A DNA stretch of 64,000 nt from Leptolinea sp. UBA5203 (lineage in GTDB: Bacteria > Chloroflexota > Anaerolineae > Anaerolineales > Anaerolineaceae). The notes below the pieces were generated by a model. The model was not told the DNA's origin. It saw only the letters and a list, made by a program, of their open reading frames with translations, and did no database searches. The stretch spans positions 67,634 through 131,633 of the forward strand of contig DHVR01000068.1 in the NCBI GenBank assembly GCA_002412765.1, given 5' to 3'. Position numbers and translations under genes: made by a program. This document shows positions 18,911 to 26,692 of the stretch, one piece after another (position 1 is the stretch's first letter; every line of letters starts with the position of its first letter).

Positions 18911-19078
18911 CTGCGTCCCTCCTCCATTCCAGAAATCATGTTGTCGCCTACAAGCGCTATTCCGGCGGAGAAGGCCAGTACTTGATAGCGCACTAGAAAA
19001 TATCAATCGGGAAATGTATACCAAATTTCCACCGCCCAATCTACCACTTTTGCGTCAAGGTTCACCTCGGAGAAAAGG

Positions 19079-19825
19079 ATGAAAATTAATAAAATCATAT
19101 TGCTCCTCGTTTCAACAATCCTCATCATGGGTTGTGCCCAAATGGCGTTGCTGCAACCGGCGCCGGGTGTACAGCCCGTCCCCACCATCGACCCATTGCT
19201 GCCTACAAAAACGCTGTGGGTGTTCCTTACCCCCACTTCCGAGGTAAGCGAAACACCCGAGACGCCTGAAGCGGTTATTCCAACCTCTGCGCCTGTTCCC
19301 GGATGGCAGAAGATAGAGGATAGCGATTATGAGATCTACCTGCCGGAGAGTTATGTCGGCGGAAACACAAGTCAAAATTTGGCAGAAATTGTTACTAATC
19401 TTCGCAAGCTGGGGGGGAACTTCAAGTGGGCTGCCGACACGATTGAACAAAACCCCGGAATCTATGAGCTATATGCCACAGATTCCAATGTTGGGCCGTC
19501 CGGGTTTGTCACGAATTTAAGTATCACCACAGAAACCATCCTACCTTCGTTTTCGCTCGAAGCTTATATGTCTTCGGCATCGGCTGGACTGCCGGCGCAG
19601 TTCCAAATCGTTGACAAAAAAACCATGGTAATCAACGGGTATGAGGTGGGTCAGATCATTGTGGAATTTGAATTGAGTGGGCTCAAAGGGAAGGAATTGA
19701 TGTACATATTCAGAGGGGAATCGTCCGTCTGGGTTATGACCTTTGCAGCTATGGCGGATGAATATGATTCACGCCTGCTGGAGTTTGTCCAAATCGCGGA
19801 CAGCTTCAGAATTAAAGAGGAATAA
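19079..19825 (+). CDS. Lipoprotein with Pro/Thr-rich linker, unknown function
   Basis: 248 residues. A lipoprotein signal has lipobox IMGC near residue 20, followed by a Pro/Thr-rich linker to about residue 75, then a compact domain beginning WQKIEDSDYEIYLPESYVGG. The domain resembles small alpha/beta modules of the PsbP/MOG1 type seen in many Chloroflexota lipoproteins (SFSLEAYMSSASAGLPAQFQIVDKKTMVINGYEVGQIIVEFE...YIFRGESSVWVMTFA). The start follows GGAGAAAAGG. Codon use returns to the genome average, so it lies outside the AT-rich island. Confidence 0.75.
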   Translation: MKINKIILLLVSTILIMGCAQMALLQPAPGVQPVPTIDPLLPTKTLWVFLTPTSEVSETPETPEAVIPTSAPVPGWQKIEDSDYEIYLPESYVGGNTSQNLAEIVTNLRKLGGNFKWAADTIEQNPGIYELYATDSNVGPSGFVTNLSITTETILPSFSLEAYMSSASAGLPAQFQIVDKKTMVINGYEVGQIIVEFELSGLKGKELMYIFRGESSVWVMTFAAMADEYDSRLLEFVQIADSFRIKEE

Positions 19826-19878
19826 GGTTCATATTTGTTTCCTAGGTTAACCTTTAAGTACCCTAAAGATTAGTCAAT

Positions 19879-19940
19879 GTAGGGGTTTAGCATCCGGCGA
19901 GAATTTTTGCTTTTCATTGCTTTGAACGGATGCTAAACCC
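19879..19940. repeat. GTAGGGGTTTAGCATCCG inverted repeat
   Basis: GTAGGGGTTTAGCATCCG (19879-19896) faces CGGATGCTAAACCC (19927-19940). This is a perfect 14-bp inverted repeat with a 30-bp spacer, in the non-coding region after the lipoprotein gene. Confidence 0.65.
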
Positions 19941-20029
19941 TTCCGTATGCCTGGTTGTCGCAGGATTGTGGAAAGGGATGATGGATTATTTTTGGATATT
20001 ATCCCAGATCAGCAGGTTGTTATGGGTAC

Positions 20030-20097
20030 AGGTGAGGGCTTAGCATCTGTCATAAGAATTCACCAACCAACGATTTTACCGGATGCCAAACCCTACA
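20030..20097. repeat. Second copy of the TTAGCATC inverted repeat, degenerate
   Basis: AGGGCTTAGCATCTG on the left faces CGGATGCCAAACCCTAC on the right. It is the same family as 19879-19940 but with several mismatches, so it is probably an older copy. Confidence 0.5.
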
Positions 20098-20209
20098 ATG
20101 AATAAATGGTTGGCAAACGATACCATGGATGGAAAATTTAATTATTCTTGCCCAATTCACGGATCTACAGCAGTTATAGGTCTCCCGGACAATCTCTTAT
20201 AGTTAACGG

Positions 20210-20263
20210 CGCTGTCTACCCTGTAGGTGCAATTCATGAATTGCCACTACAGGGTAGACAGCG
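20210..20263. repeat. 54-bp near-perfect palindrome
   Basis: Arms CGCTGTCTACC and GGTAGACAGCG flank a core GTAGGTGCAATTCATGAATTGCCACTAC. Only two positions in the core fail to pair. The core is a variant of the GTAGGGGCAATTCATGAATTGCCCCTAC type palindrome that I recall as frequent in intergenic DNA of diverse bacteria. Confidence 0.7.
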
Positions 20264-20317
20264 TTTCGTGCAGGTAACAAAAACCCCGCCCAATTGGACG
20301 AGGTCATGTCAAAAGAA

Positions 20318-20393
20318 TGGAGCCATCGAAGAGGATCGAACTCTTGACCTGACGATTACAAGTCGCCTGCTCTACCAGCTGAGCTACGATGGC
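20318..20393 (-). tRNA. tRNA-Thr (TGT)
   Basis: 76 nt including an encoded CCA. The 7-bp acceptor stem is GCCATCG/CGATGGC. The anticodon loop CTTGTAA has anticodon TGT, and the T-loop is GTTCGATCC. A weak GC-rich hairpin followed by TTTTT lies downstream at about 20280-20303. Confidence 0.95.
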
Positions 20394-20512
20394 ATTCACT
20401 ATTCACGGTCATCATTTTACCATAACCTAAATAAAAGTGTTAAGGTTGAGGGTGCTAAATGAGACCCTAAGGGTTTCAAAAGACCAAAAGATCTGCCCTC
20501 TTTTATTATCAG

Positions 20513-20541
20513 TTGCTTAAACTGGAACTCTGCTATATAGT
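20513..20541 (+). promoter_or_regulatory. Promoter of the 20583 gene
   Basis: TTGCTT (20513-20518), a 17-bp spacer and TATAGT (20536-20541), about 40 bp before the ATG. Confidence 0.5.
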
Positions 20542-20582
20542 GGTTCTTGAACACAACTTACAGGCATAGGAAGGAAACAAAG

Positions 20583-20903
20583 ATGGGACACATGGAAGAG
20601 ATTATCAGTACAATCAAAATCCTAAAATCAGAGGTCGCAACGGATCTGCAGCGTATTGAAGGTCAAATTGAAGAAATCAAAACGGATATGCTTAAAGCGT
20701 TCATCCTTGCGCGGGTGCAAGACTCTAAGTTGGATGGAAACCAAATAAATAAATTTAATGCGCAGCTTTCTGATTTATATGAACAAAGAAATGTTTTAAA
20801 TGCTGCCCTGTCAAAATTGGATATCCAGCATGAAGACCCTATCTTAAAAGAGTTGGTCGAATTGATTGATGATTTTCAAAAAGAGGATTTTCTTTTTAAT
20901 TAG
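20583..20903 (+). CDS. Small coiled-coil protein, unknown function
   Basis: 106 residues, almost entirely helical. A heptad-like N-terminal half (EEIISTIKILKSEVATDLQRIEGQIEEIKTDML) suggests a coiled coil, followed by a second amphipathic helix (FNAQLSDLYEQRNVLNAALSKL). The ATG at 20583 has GGAAGGAAAC just upstream and is preferred over an ATG 36 nt earlier. No family recognised. It is followed by a tiny membrane protein and a methyltransferase on the same strand. Confidence 0.65.
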   Translation: MGHMEEIISTIKILKSEVATDLQRIEGQIEEIKTDMLKAFILARVQDSKLDGNQINKFNAQLSDLYEQRNVLNAALSKLDIQHEDPILKELVELIDDFQKEDFLFN

Positions 20904-20951
20904 GTTAAATAGGACTCAATTATTCTTGCTTTATCCTTTGGTGGAGGTTGA

Positions 20952-21104
20952 ATGGACAACGGAAATTGGTTGGTCTTAATCATTACAGGTGCATTTTTTC
21001 TCTTTTTTGCCTACAAGCTAGGCAAGAATGCGGGTAAAACCATTCTCTTCATCCGCGACCTGATCAAACAAGTGTTAGAAACCAGCCGGCAGGAGAAACC
21101 TTGA
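20952..21104 (+). CDS. 50-residue single-TM membrane protein
   Basis: MDNGNWLVLIITGAFFLFFA begins a 50-residue protein with one transmembrane helix (residues 6-21) and a basic/amphipathic tail (KLGKNAGKTILFIRDLIKQVLETSRQEKP). GGAGG stands 4 nt before the ATG. Its stop overlaps the TTG start of the methyltransferase gene (ttga), which supports real, coupled translation. Confidence 0.7.
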   Translation: MDNGNWLVLIITGAFFLFFAYKLGKNAGKTILFIRDLIKQVLETSRQEKP

Positions 21105-21715
21105 CCCTACCCACCCCATCCGCCAATTTGTGGGATCAGCGCTACACGCAGGACAATTATGCCTACGGCCGGCAGCCCAATGAGTTTTTACTCAATCAAA
21201 TTGATCACATTCCCAAGGGCGCCGTGCTGTCGCTAGCGGAGGGGCAGGGCCGCAATGCCGTCTACCTGGCGCAGCAGGGTTTTAACGTCACCGCCGTGGA
21301 TGCATCCGCCGTCGCCATGCGCCAAACGAATGAGTTTGCTCAATTGAGCGGCGTATCCGTCACCACCATCACCGCGGATCTGGCAAATTTCACAATTGAA
21401 GAAAACAAATGGGATGCCATCCTCTCCATCTATTGCCACCTTCCTTCAGCCTTAAGGAAAACCATCCACCGCCAGGTCGTGCAGGGGTTACGTCCTGGGG
21501 GTGTCTTCCTGCTGGAAGCCTTCTCCCCGCAGCAGCTTAACTATCAAACCGGCGGACCAAAAAATGCGGATATGCTGGCCTCGCTCAGCGAACTGAAAGA
21601 CGAACTACAGGGCCTGGACTTTATCATCGGTCAGGAGTTGGAACGGGATGTCCAAGAAGGGCTGCACCACACCGGCGTCGCGGCAGTGGTACAGGTGTTA
21701 GCGATCAAACCGTAA
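21101..21715 (+). CDS. SAM-dependent class I methyltransferase (TehB-like)
   Basis: 204 residues. NLWDQRYTQDNYAYGRQPNEFL opens the protein. The SAM-binding motif I is LSLAEGQGRNAVYLAQQGFNV (about residues 46-66), with acidic motif II VTAVDAS. This is the layout of small TehB/tellurite-resistance-type methyltransferases. The start is TTG, overlapping the upstream stop. The substrate is unknown. A NUDIX gene follows. Confidence 0.85.
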   Translation: MTLPTPSANLWDQRYTQDNYAYGRQPNEFLLNQIDHIPKGAVLSLAEGQGRNAVYLAQQGFNVTAVDASAVAMRQTNEFAQLSGVSVTTITADLANFTIEENKWDAILSIYCHLPSALRKTIHRQVVQGLRPGGVFLLEAFSPQQLNYQTGGPKNADMLASLSELKDELQGLDFIIGQELERDVQEGLHHTGVAAVVQVLAIKP

Positions 21716-21783
21716 CCGACCTGAGGGTAAATCAGCTCTTATTCCACAATTTGCAGCATTGTCCACCGGACATATTGGATGCC

Positions 21784-22302
21784 ATGATCGAAAAAGACAT
21801 TATCCACAAACCAGACTTAAATCTTGGCGGGCTGACCATTTATCGTGACGCCGTCCGTGGGATTATTTACCAGGATGAGCGCTTGTTAATGGTCTACTCT
21901 GAGCAAAACGGAGATTACAAATTTCCGGGCGGGGGTGTTCAGCCGGGTGAAACTCACCCCATCGCTCTGGCCAGGGAGCTCAGAGAAGAATGCGGTGCAG
22001 AACTGACAGCCAGCGGAGCGGCTTATGCCAGGATTGTTGAGTTGGATCAGGCCGTGGATGAGGGCGTGGACATTTTCAAAATGTGTTCCACGTATTACCT
22101 GTGTCAGATTGCTCCGGAATTGGGCCCTCTGACGTTGGATGACTATGAAAAAGACCTGGGCTTTCGACCCGTCTGGATCGGTCTTGAAGAAGCCATATGC
22201 GCCAATACAGCCATCCTTCATCAGGCCAACTCACCCTCGCCACGCTGGACTTATCGGGATCTTTTTATTCTCAACGAAATCAAAAAAGAGATGCCTAAAT
22301 AA
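21784..22302 (+). CDS. NUDIX hydrolase
   Basis: 172 residues. The NUDIX box is complete: GGGVQPGETHPIALARELREECGA (G-x5-E-x7-REUxEExGU) at about residues 54-77. This metal-binding helix hydrolyses nucleoside-diphosphate-linked compounds; the substrate cannot be predicted. An ATG at 21784 is preferred to a TTG 33 nt upstream. It is in the same direction as the methyltransferase, about 70 nt away. Confidence 0.88.
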   Translation: MIEKDIIHKPDLNLGGLTIYRDAVRGIIYQDERLLMVYSEQNGDYKFPGGGVQPGETHPIALARELREECGAELTASGAAYARIVELDQAVDEGVDIFKMCSTYYLCQIAPELGPLTLDDYEKDLGFRPVWIGLEEAICANTAILHQANSPSPRWTYRDLFILNEIKKEMPK

Positions 22303-22485
22303 AATCAGCAAAATATGAATTGAATGTGGTGGTGCTTTTCATCCCCCCGTCTGATAATCTCATATGAACATCTAATTCATAAAGCATTTTTCATAAATCC
22401 AGTCTATAATTAAGAAAACAATTCAAGGTAATAGGTTTACCTTGCAGATGCCAACATCGATCAATTTGCTATCCTTGGGGAACTT

Positions 22486-23496
22486 ATGAAAAAGCATACC
22501 CTGATTGATTACCAACAAAAAGAACTCCAGCAATGTTTCCTCGCTTATCTTGAGGCTTATTTTGTGCAGCGTGATCTGACTGCAACAGTGGCGTTCTTTA
22601 GTTCCACCTTCACGGGTTTCGGGACTGGTGTGAATGAAGCTGCCTACACGACTGAAGATAGTATCAAGCTCTACAAACGAGACTTTGAGCAGGCGCCCAA
22701 TCCAATTAGCTATCAATTAAAAAAACTTGAGATTCAGCCTCTCGGCGAGTCATGTGGAATTTTGATTGGCGAATTGGATTTACGCACAACCATCATGGAT
22801 CAGACCATGAGTTTATACGGGCTGCGCATCACTGCTGCATTTCATAAACAGAGTGGCAAATGGTTGATGGAACATATGCACATTTCGCTTCCAACATCAA
22901 TAAACGCTGTAAATCAGTCTACACCAATTAAAGAAATCGAAGAGCGTGTTGCAGTCCTTGAAAAACTTGTCGAGGAAAGGACCCATGAATTGGAGATTGC
23001 CAGGAAAGAATTGGAGCTGCTGGCAGATACCGATGGCATGACCGGGATTTATAATCGCATGAAACTGGATCAGATTCTGCTCACAGAAATTCAACGGGCA
23101 AACCGATACAATTCCACCTTCTCCGTCATCCTTTTTGATTTAGATAACTTTAATGAGGTCGACGAAGCCTGCGGACATCAGGTGGGTGATCAGATTCTTA
23201 CGGAATTAGCCAGGATCATCCATCAAAGGGTTAGGAATACGGATATCCTTGGGCGCTGGGGTGGGGATCAGTTCATGATCATCTCACCGGAAATCAATCT
23301 GGATGATGCCACTCTGCTGGCCGAAACCATTCGAATTACGATTGCATCCCATGATTTTGGTATCCAAAGATCACTAACCTCAAGTTCCGGGGTTACTGTC
23401 TGGAAGCCAAAGGACACGTATAATGCCCTGATTGACCGGGTTGACAAATCCTTATGTATAGCAAAACGAAATGGGAAAAATCAAGTTGTTGCTTAA
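22486..23496 (+). CDS. SnoaL-like sensor with diguanylate cyclase (GGDEF) domain
   Basis: 336 residues. The N-terminal about 130 residues look like a SnoaL/NTF2-like ligand or dimer domain (YFVQRDLTATVAFFSSTFTGFGTG...SGKWLMEHMHIS). A coiled coil follows (IEERVAVLEKLVEERTHELEIARKELELL), then a GGDEF domain. The active-site loop reads GGDQF instead of GGDEF/GGEEF, and an RxxD inhibitory site (RNTD) lies 5 residues before it. A Gln in the fourth position may reduce cyclase activity. No signal peptide, so a soluble sensor producing or binding c-di-GMP. Confidence 0.88.
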   Translation: MKKHTLIDYQQKELQQCFLAYLEAYFVQRDLTATVAFFSSTFTGFGTGVNEAAYTTEDSIKLYKRDFEQAPNPISYQLKKLEIQPLGESCGILIGELDLRTTIMDQTMSLYGLRITAAFHKQSGKWLMEHMHISLPTSINAVNQSTPIKEIEERVAVLEKLVEERTHELEIARKELELLADTDGMTGIYNRMKLDQILLTEIQRANRYNSTFSVILFDLDNFNEVDEACGHQVGDQILTELARIIHQRVRNTDILGRWGGDQFMIISPEINLDDATLLAETIRITIASHDFGIQRSLTSSSGVTVWKPKDTYNALIDRVDKSLCIAKRNGKNQVVA

Positions 23497-23565
23497 CCTG
23501 GAATCGTAGATACCAGAAACTCACTAAACAAAATAATATTGAACTTAATGAAAGGATAGCAAACC

Positions 23566-24054
23566 ATGAATATTTTGATTGTGTATGATACGGTGTTTGG
23601 AAATACAGGCAAAATTGCCCAGGCCATGGGAGATGCCTTAAAAAGTAAAAGCTTTGTACGGGTCATTCCGGTGGCTGATTTCACTCCAATCCAGCTTGCT
23701 GAAACGGATTTGTTGATCCTTGGTTCTCCAACTCGTGGATTTCGTGCCACACCTGCCTTGATGGAACTAATCAGCGCTATTCCATTGGAAGCTATCAAAG
23801 GCAAAAAAGTAGCCGTCTTTGACACACGCATCGTCCTCAAAGATATCAAAAACGGAATTTTTCGTTTCATTGTCAAAACTGGCGGATTTGCAACGAAAAA
23901 GATGGCCGCTGCGCTGAAGGCAAAAGAAGCCGTTCAGATCGTTGAACCGGAAGGTTTCTTTGTCGGTGGAGAGCAGGAAAATACCGTTCTTAATGAGGGC
24001 GAATTGGATCGGGCAGCCAAGTGGGCAGAACAATTGCTCCCTTTGATCCAATAA
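23566..24054 (+). CDS. Flavodoxin-like protein
   Basis: 162 residues. The N-terminal FMN phosphate-binding loop (MNILIVYDTVFGNTGKIAQAMGDAL, residues 1-25) and a second loop LGSPTRGFRATPALM are typical of flavodoxin / flavodoxin-like folds. It probably binds FMN and carries electrons, but the small size and the lack of a clear flavin-aromatic residue leave the partner open. Good site AAAGGAT before the ATG. Confidence 0.85.
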   Translation: MNILIVYDTVFGNTGKIAQAMGDALKSKSFVRVIPVADFTPIQLAETDLLILGSPTRGFRATPALMELISAIPLEAIKGKKVAVFDTRIVLKDIKNGIFRFIVKTGGFATKKMAAALKAKEAVQIVEPEGFFVGGEQENTVLNEGELDRAAKWAEQLLPLIQ

Positions 24055-24238
24055 ACTAATTCCAATTTGCCATTGGTCCCACCATTCATATACCCGGAAA
24101 TCGTCTATATGTTCATTCCGGGTATATTCCTGTTTTCTTTGACTGAGAGATATTGATATTCTTTCCATTGGATCAGGAAAGTGAACTATTAATGAGCTTT
24201 TGTCGTTTAAATCATAAAAAGTAAAGAGCCAGAAAGCT

Positions 24239-25273
24239 ATGATGCTAATCAAACAATGCTTCTTGATATCCACAATCTTGGTCATGAACCTGATGCAGCC
24301 GGCAGCGGGGTTGATTCAGGCTGAAACCCCCACACCTGCCACCCATAATGCCACTGCGGATGAATTGGTCTACTTTACGAATCTACGGCGCACACAATAC
24401 GGATTATCCGCACTGACAGTCAATAGTATTCTCATGGAATCTGCTCAGCGGACGGCTGAAATTATGGCAGGCTTAAAGCAGCCTGGTCACCTTGGCGGGG
24501 CGACGACAAATATTAGTGAAATGGGCTACCAAAAGGGCTTGACCATTTATTCAACTGAAAATGTCGCCAATGGAACGGATCTATCGGCTGAATACATTGT
24601 GTATACCACCTGGAATGATGATTTGCATAATATTCCAGTCATGAACCCCATTTATTGTGATATCGGCGCAGGGGTTGCCAAAGATTCTGATGGGATGTCT
24701 TACTACGTTTTGCGAGCTGCTTATAGCGAAAAACGGTATTGCGGCGAGTACCGCGCACCAGATGGAACGACCATCGAAACCCTGTACGCCAACATGGATA
24801 CTTCTAAAGACAGCGCTGCTGTTTCGACAGGCTCTCAATGGATGGCGCCGGTCAGCAGGGTTACCCCCAACCCGGAAGGAAAAATCATCCACAAAGTGGA
24901 TTATGGTCAGACGCTGTGGAGTATTGCTATCACCTATAACACCACCATCAAGCAAATTCAAGCTCTTAATGGATATACTGAAGAGAATCAAACCGTTTAT
25001 GTCGGCCAAGAACTGGTTATTCCCACCTCACTGACCCCGTACCCAACACAAACTGTCACCACAACGCCAATCCTGGCCATCAGCCTCACTCCGAGCTTGA
25101 TCCTCTACGAAGAAACAGAGACTCCCAGTCCAGAACCGCAAATGACATCAACACCTATCCCACAGATGCAAGATGAATCCTCCGTCACCGCCACCCTCTT
25201 TTGGGCTGCCATGCTTGGGCTGCTCTTGGTTCTGCTTGGCATCCTGATGAAATATATGCCTGGTTCCCAATAA
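24239..25273 (+). CDS. Secreted CAP-domain protein with LysM and C-terminal membrane anchor
   Basis: 344 residues. A signal peptide (MMLIKQCFLISTILVMNLMQPAAG) precedes a CAP/SCP domain (ELVYFTNLRRTQYGLSALTVN...LGGATTNISEMGY...TWNDDLHNIPVMNPIYCDIGAGVAKDSDGMSYYVLRAAY). A LysM peptidoglycan/chitin-binding module follows (HKVDYGQTLWSIAITYNTTIKQIQALN...VYVGQELVIP), then a Pro/Thr-rich linker and a C-terminal transmembrane helix. It is likely displayed at the envelope and binds glycan. CAP proteins lack a firmly known bacterial enzyme activity. Confidence 0.88.
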   Translation: MMLIKQCFLISTILVMNLMQPAAGLIQAETPTPATHNATADELVYFTNLRRTQYGLSALTVNSILMESAQRTAEIMAGLKQPGHLGGATTNISEMGYQKGLTIYSTENVANGTDLSAEYIVYTTWNDDLHNIPVMNPIYCDIGAGVAKDSDGMSYYVLRAAYSEKRYCGEYRAPDGTTIETLYANMDTSKDSAAVSTGSQWMAPVSRVTPNPEGKIIHKVDYGQTLWSIAITYNTTIKQIQALNGYTEENQTVYVGQELVIPTSLTPYPTQTVTTTPILAISLTPSLILYEETETPSPEPQMTSTPIPQMQDESSVTATLFWAAMLGLLLVLLGILMKYMPGSQ

Positions 25274-25461
25274 GATGAAAGAAATGGAGATTGTGCTGCG
25301 ATAAATCGCCTTCAGCGGAATCTGTGCCGTCTATGTTAGCAAACCAGAAATCTTGTCTACACTAAAATTAGTGTGAATTTTTTAAGCTGCGGTCATATAG
25401 CATCTCTTAATGAATTCCAAGTCGTTTCCCTTCGGCAACTTAATTGGTATCACTTGGATAA

Positions 25462-25695
25462 TCAAACTTGTATTGATTCAATGATCGTTTTTGCATCCTT
25501 TAGACTCGCACCTGTCTCTTCTATCAGTACACGCATTGCATCGTTCTTCCTTCCATTTTGAATCAGAGCCAAAACCGTTGGTGAGACGGTGTAATCTGGC
25601 AAGTCGCCTGCTGAAATCCCCAATCTCCTTGAAATAAAATCCAGGCGGGCTTCAATTTTCTCAATTCGTTTTCTTAATTCGCCAATTTCATCCAT
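25462..25695 (-). CDS. Small protein with L7/L12 C-terminal-like domain
   Basis: 77 residues from ATG (87 from an upstream TTG). A short helical N-terminus (MDEIGELRKRIEKIEARLDFISRRLG) resembles a coiled-coil stalk. The C-terminus VLALIQNGRKNDAMRVLIEETGASLKDAKTIIESI matches the C-terminal domain of ribosomal protein L7/L12, the GTPase-factor binding module. It is not the L12 gene itself (no L10 or L11 nearby, no Ala-rich hinge). Such orphan CTD-like proteins are known from many bacteria but their role is unknown. Confidence 0.72.
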   Translation of the reverse strand: MDEIGELRKRIEKIEARLDFISRRLGISAGDLPDYTVSPTVLALIQNGRKNDAMRVLIEETGASLKDAKTIIESIQV

Positions 25696-25725
25696 CTCTT
25701 TTTTACTCAACCCAATCTGTAACAA

Positions 25726-26080
25726 CAGACAAAGGAATTAATTGCTTCTATGATCTGATTAGTATACACCTATTGAATATCGCTTCTCCATGAAAAGGGT
25801 GTTGTTGTTGAGGATACTCTCGTAAGATTAGAATATCCCTTATTGTCAACCATAATGGCGAAGACCCTGAATGAAGTGGTCAATCATTCACACATTAAAC
25901 AATGTTTGGTATCTTAGGATAGGAGCCGGTAATTTCCTGTTTCTGCTTTGTTGTTTACTGGACAGGATAAACCTTTCATAATGAGCCCTGGTGATTAATT
26001 TTGATATGAGCTGCGTAGCACGCTGACCTCTTTCTGATATAATCCTGGAGGGGAATAATTCAACAAGGAAGGACCATCAT
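25726..26080. other. Intergenic region before the tiny membrane proteins
   Basis: 355 bp without a supported gene. A TATAAT at 26038-26043 could be the -10 element of the 26081 mini-gene; no good -35 is seen. Confidence 0.45.
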
Positions 26081-26188
26081 ATGAGCATGCTTTTATTAAT
26101 TATCATCGGAATCATAGGCTTGATCGGATTGGCACTCCTGACGCTTTTGATAGTTTTCTTAATTCGAAAGAATCGCCAGCAGCATTAA
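26081..26188 (+). CDS. 35-residue single-TM protein
   Basis: MSMLLLIIIGIIGLIGLALL begins a 35-residue protein consisting of one long hydrophobic helix ended by a basic tail (RKNRQQH). AAGGAAGG lies 6-8 nt before the ATG and a TATAAT is 38 nt upstream. A second, shorter protein of the same design follows at 26339. No family recognised; could be a membrane microprotein or a type I toxin-like peptide. Confidence 0.6.
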   Translation: MSMLLLIIIGIIGLIGLALLTLLIVFLIRKNRQQH

Positions 26189-26338
26189 GTACAGTGCGCT
26201 GTTCGTGCATCCATTTATAATTCCATTTTTCCAAACCCTCCCATCGATCATCAAATGCCCTACTTTTGGCCAGGATATGTTTTAATAGAATCGTGTATAC
26301 TAATTACAGAAAACAAAAATAATTACAAAGGGGTTTCC

Positions 26339-26425
26339 ATGAGCGCACTTTTTCTCATTATCATTGCATTTTCGATTCTTACCATTCTGTTAAGCCTGGT
26401 CAGTTTACGATATCGTCAGCGGTAG
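26339..26425 (+). CDS. 28-residue single-TM protein
   Basis: MSALFLIIIAFSILTILLSL is followed by VSLRYRQR: one hydrophobic helix and a basic tail, like the 35-residue neighbour (both begin MS-x-L-x-LIII). AAAGGGG stands 6 nt before the ATG. The shared start, TM core and basic end suggest tandem paralogues or a functional pair. Confidence 0.55.
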   Translation: MSALFLIIIAFSILTILLSLVSLRYRQR

Positions 26426-26477
26426 TGATCCCAGTTACTTTTAGCTTTCAAAGTAGAGATAAACAAAAAATCCGTTA

Positions 26478-26517
26478 ACATAAAAACTCGTCCAATTTCA
26501 TGGACGAGTTTATGTTT
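26478..26517 (-). terminator. Terminator of tRNA-Thr (CGT)
   Basis: ACATAAAAACTCGTCCA pairs with TGGACGAGTTTATGT (one bulged base) around atttca. On the minus strand it directly follows the tRNA gene and ends in a T-run. Confidence 0.7.
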
Positions 26518-26524
26518 TTCTGTG

Positions 26525-26597
26525 AGCCACCGAAGAGGATCGAACTCTTGACCTGACGATTACGAATCGTCTGCTCTACCAACTGAGCCACGGTGGC
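26525..26597 (-). tRNA. tRNA-Thr (CGT)
   Basis: 73 nt. Acceptor stem GCCACCG/CGGTGGC, anticodon loop TTCGTAA with anticodon CGT, T-loop GTTCGATCC. No CCA is encoded (CAC follows), unlike the tRNA-Thr (TGT) at 20318. Confidence 0.94.
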
Positions 26598-26692
26598 TGA
26601 CGTTCCCGATTATATCAGGATTGGCCCAAAATCTGCAAGAGATATCGAATATAATTACGGGTAGACAACATCCCTCCGGGAGGAGCTTTTCT

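Noticed and set aside
18888..19082. ORF after the AbiJ-like gene
   Set aside because: No ribosome site, low-complexity content, overlaps the lipoprotein leader; probably chance.
20148..20462. ORF spanning the 54-bp palindrome and tRNA-Thr
   Set aside because: It covers an antisense tRNA gene and a repeat, so it is not a real gene.
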